Assembly (NCBI GenBank): GCA_964506435.1 | Contig: CAZDLK010000002.1 | Coordinates: forward strand, 39,923 to 103,922 | DNA: 64,000 nucleotides | Source: JAOZHU01 sp964506435 | GTDB lineage: Archaea > Thermoproteota > Bathyarchaeia > Bathyarchaeales > Bathycorpusculaceae | Reading direction: 5' to 3' | Shown here: positions 51,408 to 60,539 of the stretch, in pieces | Layout: each line of letters starts with the position of its first letter | Numbering within the stretch: position 1 is the first letter of the stretch | The notes under the pieces: model-generated | The model's database searches: none | Seen by the model: the letters and a program-made list of their open reading frames with translations, nothing else | What the model was told of the DNA's origin: nothing | Position numbers and translations under genes: made by a program

Positions 51408-53534
51408 TCAAGCAGGTATGGGTGCTGTAGTCATGACAGTAGACCTGTCGAATGTTCTGCGAATGGCGAACTCCGCTTGTTTTCCATCGTTCCACTGGTC
51501 CACTGGCCGCAAATAGCCGACTACGCGCGAGTACACTTCGCATGTTGCGCCGCATATGGGGCACTGCTTGTGTTCTCCAGTTGTGTAGCCGTGGCTGGGG
51601 CATATGCTGAACGTCGGCGTCAAGGTGAAATACGGCAAACGTGAACTCCACGAAACTTTCCGTATTAGCTCAGCCGCAGCTTCCCATGAGTGCAAGCGTT
51701 CGCCGAGGAAAATGTGGAACACTGTGCCGCCCGTGTAAAGCGTCTGCAAGCGTTCCTGATGCTCCAATGCTTCGAACAGGTCGCCTTCATAGTCAACTGG
51801 CAACTGTGAAGAATTCGTGTAGAAAGGCTCAGCGTGCTGCATCACTACTTGTTTTTGGTTAGCCGCTGCAATTTCAGGATATTTGCGTCTATCGATACGG
51901 GCAAGCCGGTAAGATGTGCCCTCTGCAGGCGTTGCTTCCAAATTGTAGATGTCGCCTGTTTCCTCTTGGAAGTCTGCCAGCCGCTCGCGCATGAAACTGA
52001 GCGCTTTAACTGCGAAGTCCTGACCATCTCGCGTTGAGATGTTCACGCCTAAGAGGTTCACCACTGCCTCGTTTATGCCTACTAAGCCGATTGTGGAGAA
52101 GTGGTTCTTCCAGAACTTGCCGTAGCCTTCCTTAACGTTGCGCAGGTAGCGCCGCGAATACGGGTACAAGCCGTTATCCGTGAACGCCTCAAGCGCTTTA
52201 CGCTTTATTTCTAAGCTGCTCTTGGCGGTTTCCATCAGTTTTTCCAGCCGCTCGAAGAATTCATCCTCGTCTTTGGATAAGTACCCGAGACGCGGCATGT
52301 TCAAAGTGACCACGCCTATGGAGCCTGTAAGCGGGTTAGCGCCGAAGAAGCCGCCGCCGCGCTTGCGTAATTCACGGTTATCTATCCGTAAACGGCAGCA
52401 CATGCTCCGCACGTCTTCAGGACGCATGTCACTGTTCACGAAGTTAGAGAAGTAGGGTACGCCGTACTTGGCGGTTACCTCGAAAATCTTTTGGGTAACA
52501 GGCGAGTCCCAACTGAAGTCTTTGGTTATGTTGTACGTTGGTATTGGGAAAGTGAAGACTCTGCCTTTTGAGTCGCCTTGTTGCATCACTTCTGCAAAAG
52601 CCAAGTTGAACAGTTCCATTTCGTCAGCCATATCGCTGTATGTGTCTTCAGAGACTCTGCCGTTAAAAACGATGGCTTCGTCTTTCATGAACTCAGGCAC
52701 CGTCAAATCCAACGTCAAATTGGTGAACGGCGTTTGGAAGCCCACGCGGGTAGGCACGTTCATGTTGAAGAAGAACTCCTGCAGCGCCTGCTCCACATCT
52801 TTCGGCGTTAAATGGTCATAGTGTATGAACGGCGCCAAATACGTGTCAAAGTTGCTGAACGCCTGCGCGCCTGCTGCTTCGCCCTGAAGCGTATAGAAAA
52901 AGTTCACCACTTGACCTAAGGCTGTCCTGAAGTGCTTCGCAGGTTTGCTTTCAATTTTGCCCGAGACGCCGCCGAATCCTGAAAGCAAGAGTTCGCGTAT
53001 GTCCCAGCCTACACAGTATGGTCCTAAAACGCCTAGATCGTGGATGTGCATGTCGCCTGAAAAATGCGCTGCGGCAATGTTTTCGGGGTAAATTCTTGTT
53101 ATCCAGTATTTGGCTATGACTGTGGATGAAAGGTAATTGTTCAAGCCCTGCAGCGAGTAGCTCATGTTTGAGTTTTCTTTAACTCGCCAATCCTCAATTT
53201 CCAAGTACTGGTCCACCATGTCTGAGGAGCTTAAGAGCGCCGCCAGCTCACGCATGTCTTGATGCTGCTTCCTGTAGAGGATGTAGGCTTTAGCGGTTTG
53301 CGCGCGACCGTTTTCGATAAGCATTTTTTCAACTATATCTTGGATTTCCTCAACTGTGGGCACGCCTTCTTCGCCGAAGCGGCTCTTCAACAAGACCATT
53401 ACTTGGTCGCTTATGCGCTTTGCCTGCTCACGGTCTTTTCCGCCCACGGCTCGGGCAGCTTTCCAAATGGCGTTTGTTATACGTTCTTGATCGAAGGGTT
53501 CTAATCTACCATCACGTTTTCTAACATACTTCAT
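51408..53534 (-). CDS. nrdD: Anaerobic (class III) ribonucleoside-triphosphate reductase
   Basis: A 708-residue enzyme: N-terminal ATP-cone (about 1-95, KRDGRLEPFDQERI), the central ten-stranded barrel with active-site motifs (MHIHDLGVLGPYCVGWDI; NFFYTLQGEAAGAQAFSNFD), and a C-terminal zinc site (CPSHGYTTGEH-x2-CPICGATC) before the glycyl-radical motif RVVGYLRPVDQWNDGK. It makes deoxynucleotides without oxygen, so the organism is anaerobic or facultatively so. Confidence 0.93.
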   Translation of the reverse strand: MKYVRKRDGRLEPFDQERITNAIWKAARAVGGKDREQAKRISDQVMVLLKSRFGEEGVPTVEEIQDIVEKMLIENGRAQTAKAYILYRKQHQDMRELAALLSSSDMVDQYLEIEDWRVKENSNMSYSLQGLNNYLSSTVIAKYWITRIYPENIAAAHFSGDMHIHDLGVLGPYCVGWDIRELLLSGFGGVSGKIESKPAKHFRTALGQVVNFFYTLQGEAAGAQAFSNFDTYLAPFIHYDHLTPKDVEQALQEFFFNMNVPTRVGFQTPFTNLTLDLTVPEFMKDEAIVFNGRVSEDTYSDMADEMELFNLAFAEVMQQGDSKGRVFTFPIPTYNITKDFSWDSPVTQKIFEVTAKYGVPYFSNFVNSDMRPEDVRSMCCRLRIDNRELRKRGGGFFGANPLTGSIGVVTLNMPRLGYLSKDEDEFFERLEKLMETAKSSLEIKRKALEAFTDNGLYPYSRRYLRNVKEGYGKFWKNHFSTIGLVGINEAVVNLLGVNISTRDGQDFAVKALSFMRERLADFQEETGDIYNLEATPAEGTSYRLARIDRRKYPEIAAANQKQVVMQHAEPFYTNSSQLPVDYEGDLFEALEHQERLQTLYTGGTVFHIFLGERLHSWEAAAELIRKVSWSSRLPYFTLTPTFSICPSHGYTTGEHKQCPICGATCEVYSRVVGYLRPVDQWNDGKQAEFAIRRTFDRSTVMTTAPIPA

Positions 53535-53607
53535 TCTGTTTTTTCCTCCTCAAACGATCCCGCGAAAATTGCCCCTTTAAATGGGGGGCTATAACTCGAT
53601 TTGCACG

Positions 53608-54054
53608 TCACTTTTTCACCTCAAGCAGCAAACGCTTGAAATCCTCAGGCTCCTCAAACTGCTTGTAAACCGACGCGAACCGAATGTACGCTATGCGATC
53701 AAGCTTTTTCAGGTACTTCATTACTAAATCGCCGATTTCCTGCGAAGAGACTTCTTCTTTGCCTTTCAACATGAGCTCTTGTCTTACGTGGCTTGCTAAC
53801 TCGTTGATTTGCTCCATCGTTACAGGTCTTTTTTCGCATGCTTTTTGTAATCCGCGGATTAACTTGTTCACGTCGAAGCGTTCTAGCCTGCTGTCTTTCT
53901 TCCGCACCATTAGCTCCACGGTTTCCACGTATTCGTAAGTTGTGAAGCGCTTGCCGCATTTGACGCATTCTTTGCGCCTGCGCGTAGTGTTCTCTGGCGA
54001 ATCGCGTGTTTCCAACGTTTTGAAATCTTCCGAGCCGCAATATGGGCACTTCAT
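53608..54054 (-). CDS. nrdR: NrdR transcriptional repressor
   Basis: About 148 residues from ATG 54054 (a GTG at 54099 is in frame but family members start at MKCPYCGS). Zinc ribbon CPYC-x24-CVKC (about 3-34) then an ATP-cone (about 46-136). NrdR binds (d)ATP and represses ribonucleotide reductase genes. Paired NrdR boxes lie just upstream. Confidence 0.9.
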   Translation of the reverse strand: MKCPYCGSEDFKTLETRDSPENTTRRRKECVKCGKRFTTYEYVETVELMVRKKDSRLERFDVNKLIRGLQKACEKRPVTMEQINELASHVRQELMLKGKEEVSSQEIGDLVMKYLKKLDRIAYIRFASVYKQFEEPEDFKRLLLEVKK

Positions 54055-54094
54055 GTTTTTCACGAGGTGAGTGTTGTTTGGGTACTTTCGTGTG

Positions 54095-54142
54095 TGCACA
54101 AATGTAGTGTTAACAAATTAGCATATACACTACACTTAGCGT
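54095..54142 (-). promoter_or_regulatory. Paired NrdR boxes over the nrdR promoter
   Basis: Box 1, 54095-54110, ends in TAGTGT; box 2, 54127-54142 (ACACTACACTTAGCGT), fits the palindromic NrdR consensus with ACACTA and TAG-GT arms. They are separated by 16 bp, giving a 32-bp centre spacing (three helical turns), as in known NrdR sites. A leftward TATA box (ACTTTATATAG, about 54143-54153) abuts box 2, so binding would block transcription of nrdR and probably nrdD-nrdG. The rest of 54155-54418 shows no gene. Confidence 0.7.
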
Positions 54143-54418
54143 CTATATAAAGTGTTTCCACAGTAATCTTGAAATTAGCCCACTAAACGCTCAGCAGAGA
54201 CACCGTGGAAATATACATAATTACATTAATTTAACAGCAACCAAAAAAGCGCTTTCCATAAAAGAACCCCGTTTTAGGGAAAAAGCATGAAAGCTTAAAA
54301 TTTTCTAACATGAACCCGCAACAAGCAGTAACCGCGAAAAATTCCGCCAAGCGTTTGGCTAAGTACTTTTTCCAATAAAATCAAAACATAAATGGAAAAA
54401 TGAAGGGTTAAACGGAGC

Positions 54419-54892
54419 CTAATAGCGTTTTTTGACCACGGCTCCGTCCAGAGCTTCTAACTCTTTGACGCGGGTTTCAATGAATTCAGCGACTTTCGCT
54501 TCACTAAAGTTCCTTTCTTCCGCCTGCTTTTGCAACTGCTCTTTGATGGTTTGAAGGATTTTCTCCACATCAAAAGGCTTCATGACGTAGGCGTCTGCAC
54601 CCTTGTTAACTGCAGCCGCAGCATTCTGCAAAGTTGGGTAACCAGTGATTATTATTTTTCGCATTTTCGGTTTAGTATCCCGCAATTTTCCCAATAGCTC
54701 AACGCCTTCCATGTCGGGCAAACGAACATCAATTAAAGCCAGATTAAAAAATGAATTTTCGCTCTGTTCTATGCCTTTTTTAGCTGTATCCACTGCTTCA
54801 ACAATGTAGCCTTCGTCTTGAAGGATTGCTGTCAACACGCGTCGTATGCTCTCATCATCATCAACAACTAGAATCCTAACATGTTCACTCAA
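54419..54892 (-). CDS. Single-domain response regulator (paralogue of 50166)
   Basis: A 157-residue receiver with DDDE (11-14), Asp55 (LIDVRLPDMEG), VTGYP-type switch region TGYPTLQNA and YVMKP, then a charged helix. TTG start behind GGAGGTGG and its own TATA-like ACTATATAG (about 54924-54935). No kinase gene is adjacent; it may share the kinase at 48.5 kb. Confidence 0.88.
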   Translation of the reverse strand: MSEHVRILVVDDDESIRRVLTAILQDEGYIVEAVDTAKKGIEQSENSFFNLALIDVRLPDMEGVELLGKLRDTKPKMRKIIITGYPTLQNAAAAVNKGADAYVMKPFDVEKILQTIKEQLQKQAEERNFSEAKVAEFIETRVKELEALDGAVVKKRY

Positions 54893-55034
54893 ACTTTTCC
54901 ACCTCCATTCACGCCCAACTCCAAACTATATAGTAAAGCTGAACACTATGCTGTAAACTCCGAGCACCACTGATAAAGCCTTTATGAACAACCAATATGA
55001 ATCTCCAGTAACGTTACCTCCAAAAAAGAAAAAG

Positions 55035-55388
55035 CTACTTTTTTGCAGATTTTTTCTTTGACTTTTTTTTCGAAAAATTCTTCTTGGCAACATCCACGTA
55101 GTCAGCAAATTCAAGAGGCTTATCCGCTTCTATCGTAACCGTAATTCCAATTTTCGCATGAAGATTCTTCATTATTAAAATCTCTATGAACTTGGAGCCT
55201 GCACCGAAGATTTTTTCCAGTCCGCCCTGAAAATCTTGAACATGCGCTGGAATGTCGTTTCTCGCCACGAATTTTTTCTGAATGTGAAAGTAAATGGACT
55301 GCTTCACCGAGTCCCCGAGAGAACTTAGAGCCTCATCAATAGCTTCTAGCAATAGGTCATCAAAGCTTCTTGATTTTTTTGGCACCAT
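55035..55388 (-). CDS. Small conserved protein paired with response regulator (paralogue of 48146)
   Basis: A 117-residue protein with LLLEAIDEALSSLGDSVKQS, IYFHIQKKFV, GGLEKIFGAGSKFIEILIMK and a Lys-rich tail (KKNFSKKKSKKKSAKK). The core matches the 48146 protein over about 75 residues. Again it is upstream of a response regulator, which argues for a conserved functional link. Confidence 0.75.
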   Translation of the reverse strand: MVPKKSRSFDDLLLEAIDEALSSLGDSVKQSIYFHIQKKFVARNDIPAHVQDFQGGLEKIFGAGSKFIEILIMKNLHAKIGITVTIEADKPLEFADYVDVAKKNFSKKKSKKKSAKK

Positions 55389-55532
55389 TTGAACCCCACT
55401 ATTTGTGAAATTCCGTAACTGCCAAACCCTTTTTTGCTGTAATATATAAGGGGTATAGGGCGCATTTAAAGCTAACCGTAATTTGAGTATGCATTCAAAA
55501 TCAGAATGCAGCTTAATCTGGCTTTGCCAAAT

Positions 55533-55715
55533 TCAGAAGTGGTTTTGCCCTCTGTGAATGCTTTCCGACATTAAACTTAACTCTTTAGCGTAATCCATCA
55601 AAGCCATCCGCAAAGTTTCACTTTCGCTTGTACCCAGCCGCCTCGCTAACTCACTTAAAATCGCCCTTTGCTCCTTGCTTAACACCACTTTAACTACACA
55701 TTTCCTCGGCATCAC
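55533..55715 (-). CDS. Ribbon-helix-helix (CopG/Arc-type) DNA-binding protein
   Basis: A 60-residue RHH protein (KVVLSKEQRAILSELARRLG, SESETLRMALMDYA). Divergent from the provirus late genes, so it may be a viral or host repressor. The gap to 55848 holds a rightward TATA box (AAGTATATTAA, about 55806-55816). Confidence 0.7.
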   Translation of the reverse strand: MMPRKCVVKVVLSKEQRAILSELARRLGTSESETLRMALMDYAKELSLMSESIHRGQNHF

Positions 55716-55848
55716 ACATCACTTCAAAGTTTAGGCTACTGGGATAGCCCACCCGTTAGCCCACCCACAGCCCAACACACGGTACAATTCGACTTTTCAC
55801 TGTCCCAAGTATATTAATCCAGTATCAGTTGTGTGAGGCCTAATAGAA

Positions 55849-57024
55849 ATGCCATGGGAAAACACGGAAAAAACCATCCGAAGCGGACACCGAACCGCTG
55901 ATGAATTCCAAACGGACACACTCAGAACAATTACGTTAAACGTGGAAGAAGGCATCAAAGCCGTAATAGGCAAACCGAAAGGCAAACACGCCATGGAAGT
56001 TCAGAGCTACATTTTCGAAAAAGACAAAAGCTGGACCATGGAAAAAGCCAAAGAATGGTTCGAGAAGCATCATAACGTTGCTAAAGAGCATGTTTACGCA
56101 GTTTTGCCCTTCACAATCGCTGAGAAAATCATGGAAAAACCCCTGCGGATACGCGGCGTCGCCATGACCACAGGCATAAGCCGAAACCTCAACATTTACA
56201 CGCCAGAAGAGCTCCAAGCCTTCGCCAGCAAACTTGCTTCTGCACCCGTGTACGTGGAGCATGTGGCTGTACCGAACGCAGTCGGCAAAGTAACCAAAAC
56301 AGAGTGGGACGGACAAAACTTATTGTATGAAGCTGAAATTTACGATGAAGAAAGCGCCGAAAAAATCCGTAAAGGTCTCATTCAGCACGTCAGCGTAGGC
56401 GCAGACTACGAGGCCTTAGATGTTGTTGACGGAAAAATCCCCCACGGCTTGCATAATGCTGAAATAAGCTTGGTAGCCGTGCCGGGCATAACAACAGCCA
56501 ACATTCAAGTTATGGAGAAACTGCATGTGGCGGAGCAAGCGGTTGAGCCGCTGGTGGCTGGCGAGTACATTCTCGGCTTCTATCAAGAAGCTTCCCCGTT
56601 TATGCCTGAGCATTTTAGCACGGTTTGGCTTGACCGCGAGAATGGCGTTTTAGCAGTTATGGGAAAACTGCGGCAGCAACCAGAAGCTCAGCGTACGCAG
56701 GCGGTTTTCTTCGCTAAAGGGAAAATGTGGGATCAACTTAAGATTCAGGATTGGCTTGCGCTGCATCCTGATTATACGCTTTCTGCTTCAGGTCACCGCC
56801 TAGCGGGTAAAAGCGAGTTTTCTGGGAGCCTTTTCAGGAAGTCAGCAGAGCCCATGATGCCTGTAGGCAAAGCGGTGCAGATGGTTGAGGCGGTTCTGCC
56901 AAGTCCACTGGTTCAGCGGAGTTGGAGTCTTGGGCCACAACGGATGTGCCAAGAACTGCGTAGGGTTCTCTTGAAGCTTCGAGGCTTGCAGGAGAGTGAT
57001 GGTCACGGAGTTGACCGTGAGTAG
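55849..57024 (+). CDS. Prohead protease-like protein with C-terminal extension
   Basis: A 391-residue protein. Residues about 100-220 (APVYVEHVAVPNAVGKVTKT, RKGLIQHVSVGADYEALDVV, HNAEISLVAVPGITTANIQV) match HK97-type prohead proteases: His in VEHV and Ser in HVSVGA are candidate catalytic residues. A further domain follows (about 235-350) and a Leu/Arg-rich end. Processing of the capsid protein is likely. Confidence 0.75.
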   Translation: MPWENTEKTIRSGHRTADEFQTDTLRTITLNVEEGIKAVIGKPKGKHAMEVQSYIFEKDKSWTMEKAKEWFEKHHNVAKEHVYAVLPFTIAEKIMEKPLRIRGVAMTTGISRNLNIYTPEELQAFASKLASAPVYVEHVAVPNAVGKVTKTEWDGQNLLYEAEIYDEESAEKIRKGLIQHVSVGADYEALDVVDGKIPHGLHNAEISLVAVPGITTANIQVMEKLHVAEQAVEPLVAGEYILGFYQEASPFMPEHFSTVWLDRENGVLAVMGKLRQQPEAQRTQAVFFAKGKMWDQLKIQDWLALHPDYTLSASGHRLAGKSEFSGSLFRKSAEPMMPVGKAVQMVEAVLPSPLVQRSWSLGPQRMCQELRRVLLKLRGLQESDGHGVDRE

Positions 57025-57075
57025 CTGAGGATGAACTCGGTGAAAGCGAAGAAAGTTTGGAGTGAAAAATAGCGA

Positions 57076-57501
57076 ATGACGGATTTAACTGGCAAAAGCT
57101 GGATGGCGATAGGCGAAACAGACGACCCAAACGCAGTCATAGAATCGTTTGAGGCTGCTGCACAGGTAACGAAAGGCGACCCTGTCTACTTAAGCGCTGA
57201 CGACAAGGTTTCTCCCGCAGCCGACGCTCAAGATTGTATAGGCGTCGCCGTGAAAAGCGCTGCCGTTGGCGAGCAATGCCCCGTGCTGATTAGGGGCAGA
57301 GTGAAAGTCAAGGCTGGCGAAGCCATAGCCCGCGGTAAAGCAGTCTATGGTGCTGATGCTTCGAAACGAGTGTTGCAGTTAACGGATCAAGCTGTAGACG
57401 AAGAAGGCTCAGCGTCGTACACTTTTTACTATAACCGCAGGCTGGGAACCGCGTTGGAGACTACGGCGGCTGCTGATGATTTGCTGTTTATCCAACTGTA
57501 A
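57076..57501 (+). CDS. Capsid cement/decoration protein (DUF2190-like)
   Basis: A 141-residue beta-rich protein (AAAQVTKGDPVYLSADDKVS; DCIGVAVKSAAVGEQCPVLI; GRVKVKAGEAIARGKAVYGA) of the type that stabilises the head surface. Lies directly before the major capsid gene. Confidence 0.8.
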   Translation: MTDLTGKSWMAIGETDDPNAVIESFEAAAQVTKGDPVYLSADDKVSPAADAQDCIGVAVKSAAVGEQCPVLIRGRVKVKAGEAIARGKAVYGADASKRVLQLTDQAVDEEGSASYTFYYNRRLGTALETTAAADDLLFIQL

Positions 57502-57513
57502 GGTGACGCGAGT

Positions 57514-58467
57514 ATGAAACCGAGACTTTTTGAGGCTTTGATGCAGCGGGACGGCGAATTCAAAGAGCATGTGGAAACGCTGCGGCATAAGGCGAATGTG
57601 CATCCGTTTTTGAAGCGTTACTGCGAAGTCGGCGTCCGAGAAGGCTTGTTCAGCGACAGTGTAAGCGCGTTGGGGCGGTTGCATGACACGCTTGTGCAAT
57701 CGGCGTATCCTGAGATGATTGGCAGAGGCATCATCACGGTGCGGCCTACCAGTGAGGCGATGGAGCGGTTTCCGCTTGATGCTGAAGCTGTGGCTTACCG
57801 TTACGCTGAAGGCGCAGCAACGCGGTTAAGCGGCAGGAAGAACAGCACGGTTGACGTGTACACTAACGTGCTTGCTGAGGCTTCTGAGGAGTGGACGAGG
57901 GAGTTTCTGGAGGACGCCACGTGGAACGTTATGGACAGCATGGTGGAGAAGGTTGGCAGAGCCTTAGGCGAAGAGGAAACAGACACGATAGTCGCGTTAT
58001 ACGGTGCGGTTGCGGATGCGGATTTGGCTGGTGGAGCGCCTGTAAATCAGGGCGGCGTTGCCATGAACTGGAATGGGCTGGTGAAGCTGCATAACGCGGT
58101 GAGAAGCGAAAACTGGAGGCCTACGGTGCTTGCGGTGAACGAGGTGCAACTGCATCAGTTGTTGACGGATGACAAGTTTATTCACGCACAGTATTTGCCT
58201 GCTGGGCAGGCTGATCTTGAACAGGGCACTGTCACGAGCGTTTTGGGCATGCGTGTTCAAGCCAGCACTCTGGTGCCGAACGGTGTGGCTTATGCTGTGG
58301 ATACGCGTGTGGCTTCGGTGATGCTGTTGAGGCGGGATGTGACTGTTGAGGACTGGGAAGACATCAAGAACGGCAAATACGGCGTCAGGGCTACAACGCG
58401 GTTCGGCGTGGGTGTTCTCCGTAGCAAAGCCATTGCGAAAATGACCAACATAAGCACAACGCTGTAA
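57514..58467 (+). CDS. Major capsid protein, HK97 fold
   Basis: A 317-residue protein: alpha-helical N-terminus, beta-hinge (RPTSEAMERFPLDAEAVAYR), central helix (EEWTREFLEDATWNVMDSMV) and a C-terminal ALAV-type region (GMRVQASTLVPNGVAYAVDT; VMLLRRDVTVEDWEDIKNGK). This layout is typical of head-tail virus capsids; about 100 residues shorter than many coliphage versions. Confidence 0.8.
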   Translation: MKPRLFEALMQRDGEFKEHVETLRHKANVHPFLKRYCEVGVREGLFSDSVSALGRLHDTLVQSAYPEMIGRGIITVRPTSEAMERFPLDAEAVAYRYAEGAATRLSGRKNSTVDVYTNVLAEASEEWTREFLEDATWNVMDSMVEKVGRALGEEETDTIVALYGAVADADLAGGAPVNQGGVAMNWNGLVKLHNAVRSENWRPTVLAVNEVQLHQLLTDDKFIHAQYLPAGQADLEQGTVTSVLGMRVQASTLVPNGVAYAVDTRVASVMLLRRDVTVEDWEDIKNGKYGVRATTRFGVGVLRSKAIAKMTNISTTL

Positions 58468-58489
58468 GCTCGTGTGAGGTGAGGGAAGG

Positions 58490-58744
58490 ATGGCGAAGTA
58501 TGAAGGCACATGCCCCCAATGCGGGAAAAGAGTGTATTCTGACAGGAAAGGCGATATTGCCGTTTGTGACTGCTGGAAGACTTGTCCTGTGTGCGGGGCG
58601 GAGATGCTGCCTTACGCGCCTGATCTCGCCATGAACACTTACGGCTTCGATGACAGAAGGGATTTAGATGTGCTGATGGTGTGTACTCTTCATTTTCCCA
58701 TGTTTTTTAGTAACCAAAAACCAGTAGAGGTTGTTTGTGAATGA
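58490..58744 (+). CDS. Small zinc-ribbon protein
   Basis: An 84-residue protein with CPQCGKRV, CDCWKTCPVCGAEM cysteines (four CxxC-type pairs), followed by a YAPDLAMNTYGFDDRRDLDV region. Probably a viral zinc-binding protein; function unknown. Confidence 0.75.
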   Translation: MAKYEGTCPQCGKRVYSDRKGDIAVCDCWKTCPVCGAEMLPYAPDLAMNTYGFDDRRDLDVLMVCTLHFPMFFSNQKPVEVVCE

Positions 58745-58980
58745 GGCGTTTAACTGAAAGGTTGAATTTGGCGAAAACCGTGTTGAGAGAGCTTAGCAGG
58801 CAGCCGCTTTGCCGCACTGAATTGGAAAAGCGTACTGTCCGAAAGGAGGGCACACATGCCACTTTCGAAGGCATATTCCATTATTTGCTTCAAAGCGGTT
58901 ACATTGTGAAAAGCGAGCAGAAGCACCGTGCGCCTTACGCGTTAACTGAGCGCGGCAAAAAGTTTCTGGAGGCGCTCTAA
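58741..58980 (+). CDS. Small winged-helix protein
   Basis: A 79-residue wHTH (TVLRELSRQPLCRTELEKRT; GIFHYLLQSGYIVKSEQKHR) with ATGA overlap to the zinc-ribbon gene and direct abutment to the portal gene. Possibly regulates late genes. Confidence 0.75.
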   Translation: MRRLTERLNLAKTVLRELSRQPLCRTELEKRTVRKEGTHATFEGIFHYLLQSGYIVKSEQKHRAPYALTERGKKFLEAL

Positions 58981-60204
58981 ATGAGCAAGATACTGCGCAG
59001 ATTAACAGAAGCTTTTCCGCTTAGGACACGAAGCGGCTACGCTGTGCCGCAAAAAGCCGTGGTGTACGAGACGCCTACTGTGCCTTTAACTGACGTGATG
59101 AAGCTTTACGAGCGAGACCCCACATGCAAGGCAAGCGTGGATTTGCTGGCGGCTTCGGCTGTGGGCACAGGCTTCTACACGACAGCCAACGAAAACTACG
59201 AGAAAGCAGCTGAAGCCAAGCGCATAGTGGACAGGTTCAACGAGAACGTGAATTTGGACGCCTTGCTGTGCGACATGGCACGGGCGTTGATTGCCTGCGG
59301 AAACGATTTCTGGCTTAAACTGACGCCTGAAAAGCTAATGGCTTTGCACAGGTTGCCTGTTGACGCTGTTGAACGCGTCAGCCAGAGCTTCATAGAAGAA
59401 AAAACGCTTAGAATCCCATATAAAACGGAGAGTTACAAGCTACGGCAAGCTTACGGCGGAGAAAACCTCACCGCTGAGGCAGTGCTGCATTGGCGAATAA
59501 ACTGCTTGGACTGTTCGGGTTATGGTACGGGCGTGTTGCAGGTTTTGCTGCATGCGTTGACGTTTCAGTCAGACAAGCGTCCTGCGTTTGCATGGATGAA
59601 AGCGAAAATTGAGCGGATAATGCCGCGGATTTTTGAGAAGTACGCTGGACCAGACGTGCTGGCGCTACTGGAAAGAGCGGATGAGCGAACCATCAGGCAG
59701 TTTGAGCAGGCTATCAAGAACCGCGGCGAAGAAGGCGCGTGGCTGTTTTACAGCGGAAAAGGCGACATACGACCCGTAACGCTTGACCCGAGAGCGCGGT
59801 TTGAGTATTACGTTGACCACTTGATTAACCAGTTTTATCTTGGCTGCGAAACGCCTTTGCCGCGGTTGTTCAGCACGCCTGGCTTCACAGAGGCTTCAGC
59901 GAAAGCAGCCTTGGAGCTGCAGAACATGCTTATCAAACCGGTTCAGCGTTACGTTAAACGGCAGATTGAACGGGAACTTTTTGATGTAGTGTTGGCGCAG
60001 GAGGGCTTGGACTCTACTAAAGCGCAGGTGCGGCTGAATTGGAGTTCGCTTAAAACGTATGAAGCCAACATGGCGGATATTCTTAGGGCAGCTGAACTGG
60101 GTTTTATACGCGGGGAGGAGTTTCGGAAGAATGCGGTTAAGCTTGGGTGGGAGCTGTGGGAAAAGCCGCAGCTTGAAGCCGCTGTGGAAGGCGCAAAACA
60201 GTGA
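58981..60204 (+). CDS. Phage portal protein
   Basis: A 407-residue portal: VMKLYERDPTCKASVDLLAA (about 39-58), GNDFWLKLTPEKL and the long C-terminal helical region (about 290-360). It forms the DNA entry ring of the capsid. Here it lies downstream of the capsid gene, the reverse of the common portal-protease-capsid order. Its stop overlaps the next gene's GTG. Confidence 0.85.
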   Translation: MSKILRRLTEAFPLRTRSGYAVPQKAVVYETPTVPLTDVMKLYERDPTCKASVDLLAASAVGTGFYTTANENYEKAAEAKRIVDRFNENVNLDALLCDMARALIACGNDFWLKLTPEKLMALHRLPVDAVERVSQSFIEEKTLRIPYKTESYKLRQAYGGENLTAEAVLHWRINCLDCSGYGTGVLQVLLHALTFQSDKRPAFAWMKAKIERIMPRIFEKYAGPDVLALLERADERTIRQFEQAIKNRGEEGAWLFYSGKGDIRPVTLDPRARFEYYVDHLINQFYLGCETPLPRLFSTPGFTEASAKAALELQNMLIKPVQRYVKRQIERELFDVVLAQEGLDSTKAQVRLNWSSLKTYEANMADILRAAELGFIRGEEFRKNAVKLGWELWEKPQLEAAVEGAKQ

Positions 60205-60431
60205 GTGCTGAGGTTGCGTACGGTAGGTACGACGAGGCGTACAGGGCAATTCACAGTGCGTTAATGAGTCTTACTGCGCCGCCTCCGGGCAGGAAAGTTA
60301 CGAAGTTGGCGTTTACATGGAATGCTGATGCGACAGCGGCGACTGTGAAGGCATATGATGGCGCGGATTTGCTGTTTACGTTGACGTTCACGTATAGCGC
60401 TGGGAACTTGCAGGATGTTACTCGCAGCTAG
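60201..60431 (+). CDS. Small viral protein of unknown function
   Basis: A 76-residue protein starting at GTG 60201 inside the portal stop. Beta-rich end (KLAFTWNADATAATVKAYDG) similar in style to the following ITYDADAN-type N-termini, suggesting related virion modules. No family named. Confidence 0.65.
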   Translation: MSAEVAYGRYDEAYRAIHSALMSLTAPPPGRKVTKLAFTWNADATAATVKAYDGADLLFTLTFTYSAGNLQDVTRS

Positions 60432-60443
60432 GAGCGTTCCTGA

Positions 60444-60539
60444 TTGGCTATTACTTATGATGCGGATGCTAACGCGATTACCGTGACAGGCTACACCGCT
60501 GAAACTTCTTTAAATACGTCAGCATTATATACTATCCCT
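60444..60539 (+). pseudogene. Truncated N-terminus of a tail/fibre-type gene interrupted by an endonuclease gene
   Basis: TTG start after AGGAG. The first 20 or so codons (AITYDADANAITVTGYTAET) are repeated, slightly diverged, at 61267-61323 after the endonuclease. The frame runs on into the endonuclease gene, so the original continuation is lost. Confidence 0.65.

Noticed and set aside
50719..51651. Longer NrdG starting at 51651
   Set aside because: The first 85 codons overlap nrdD in another frame; family members begin at the MKFSGLQK position (51396).
54413..55840. GAGCCTAATAG / GGCCTAATAG as provirus attachment site
   Set aside because: The short 10-12-base match also occurs at 4.4 kb; no integrase, tRNA end or matching right copy is visible.
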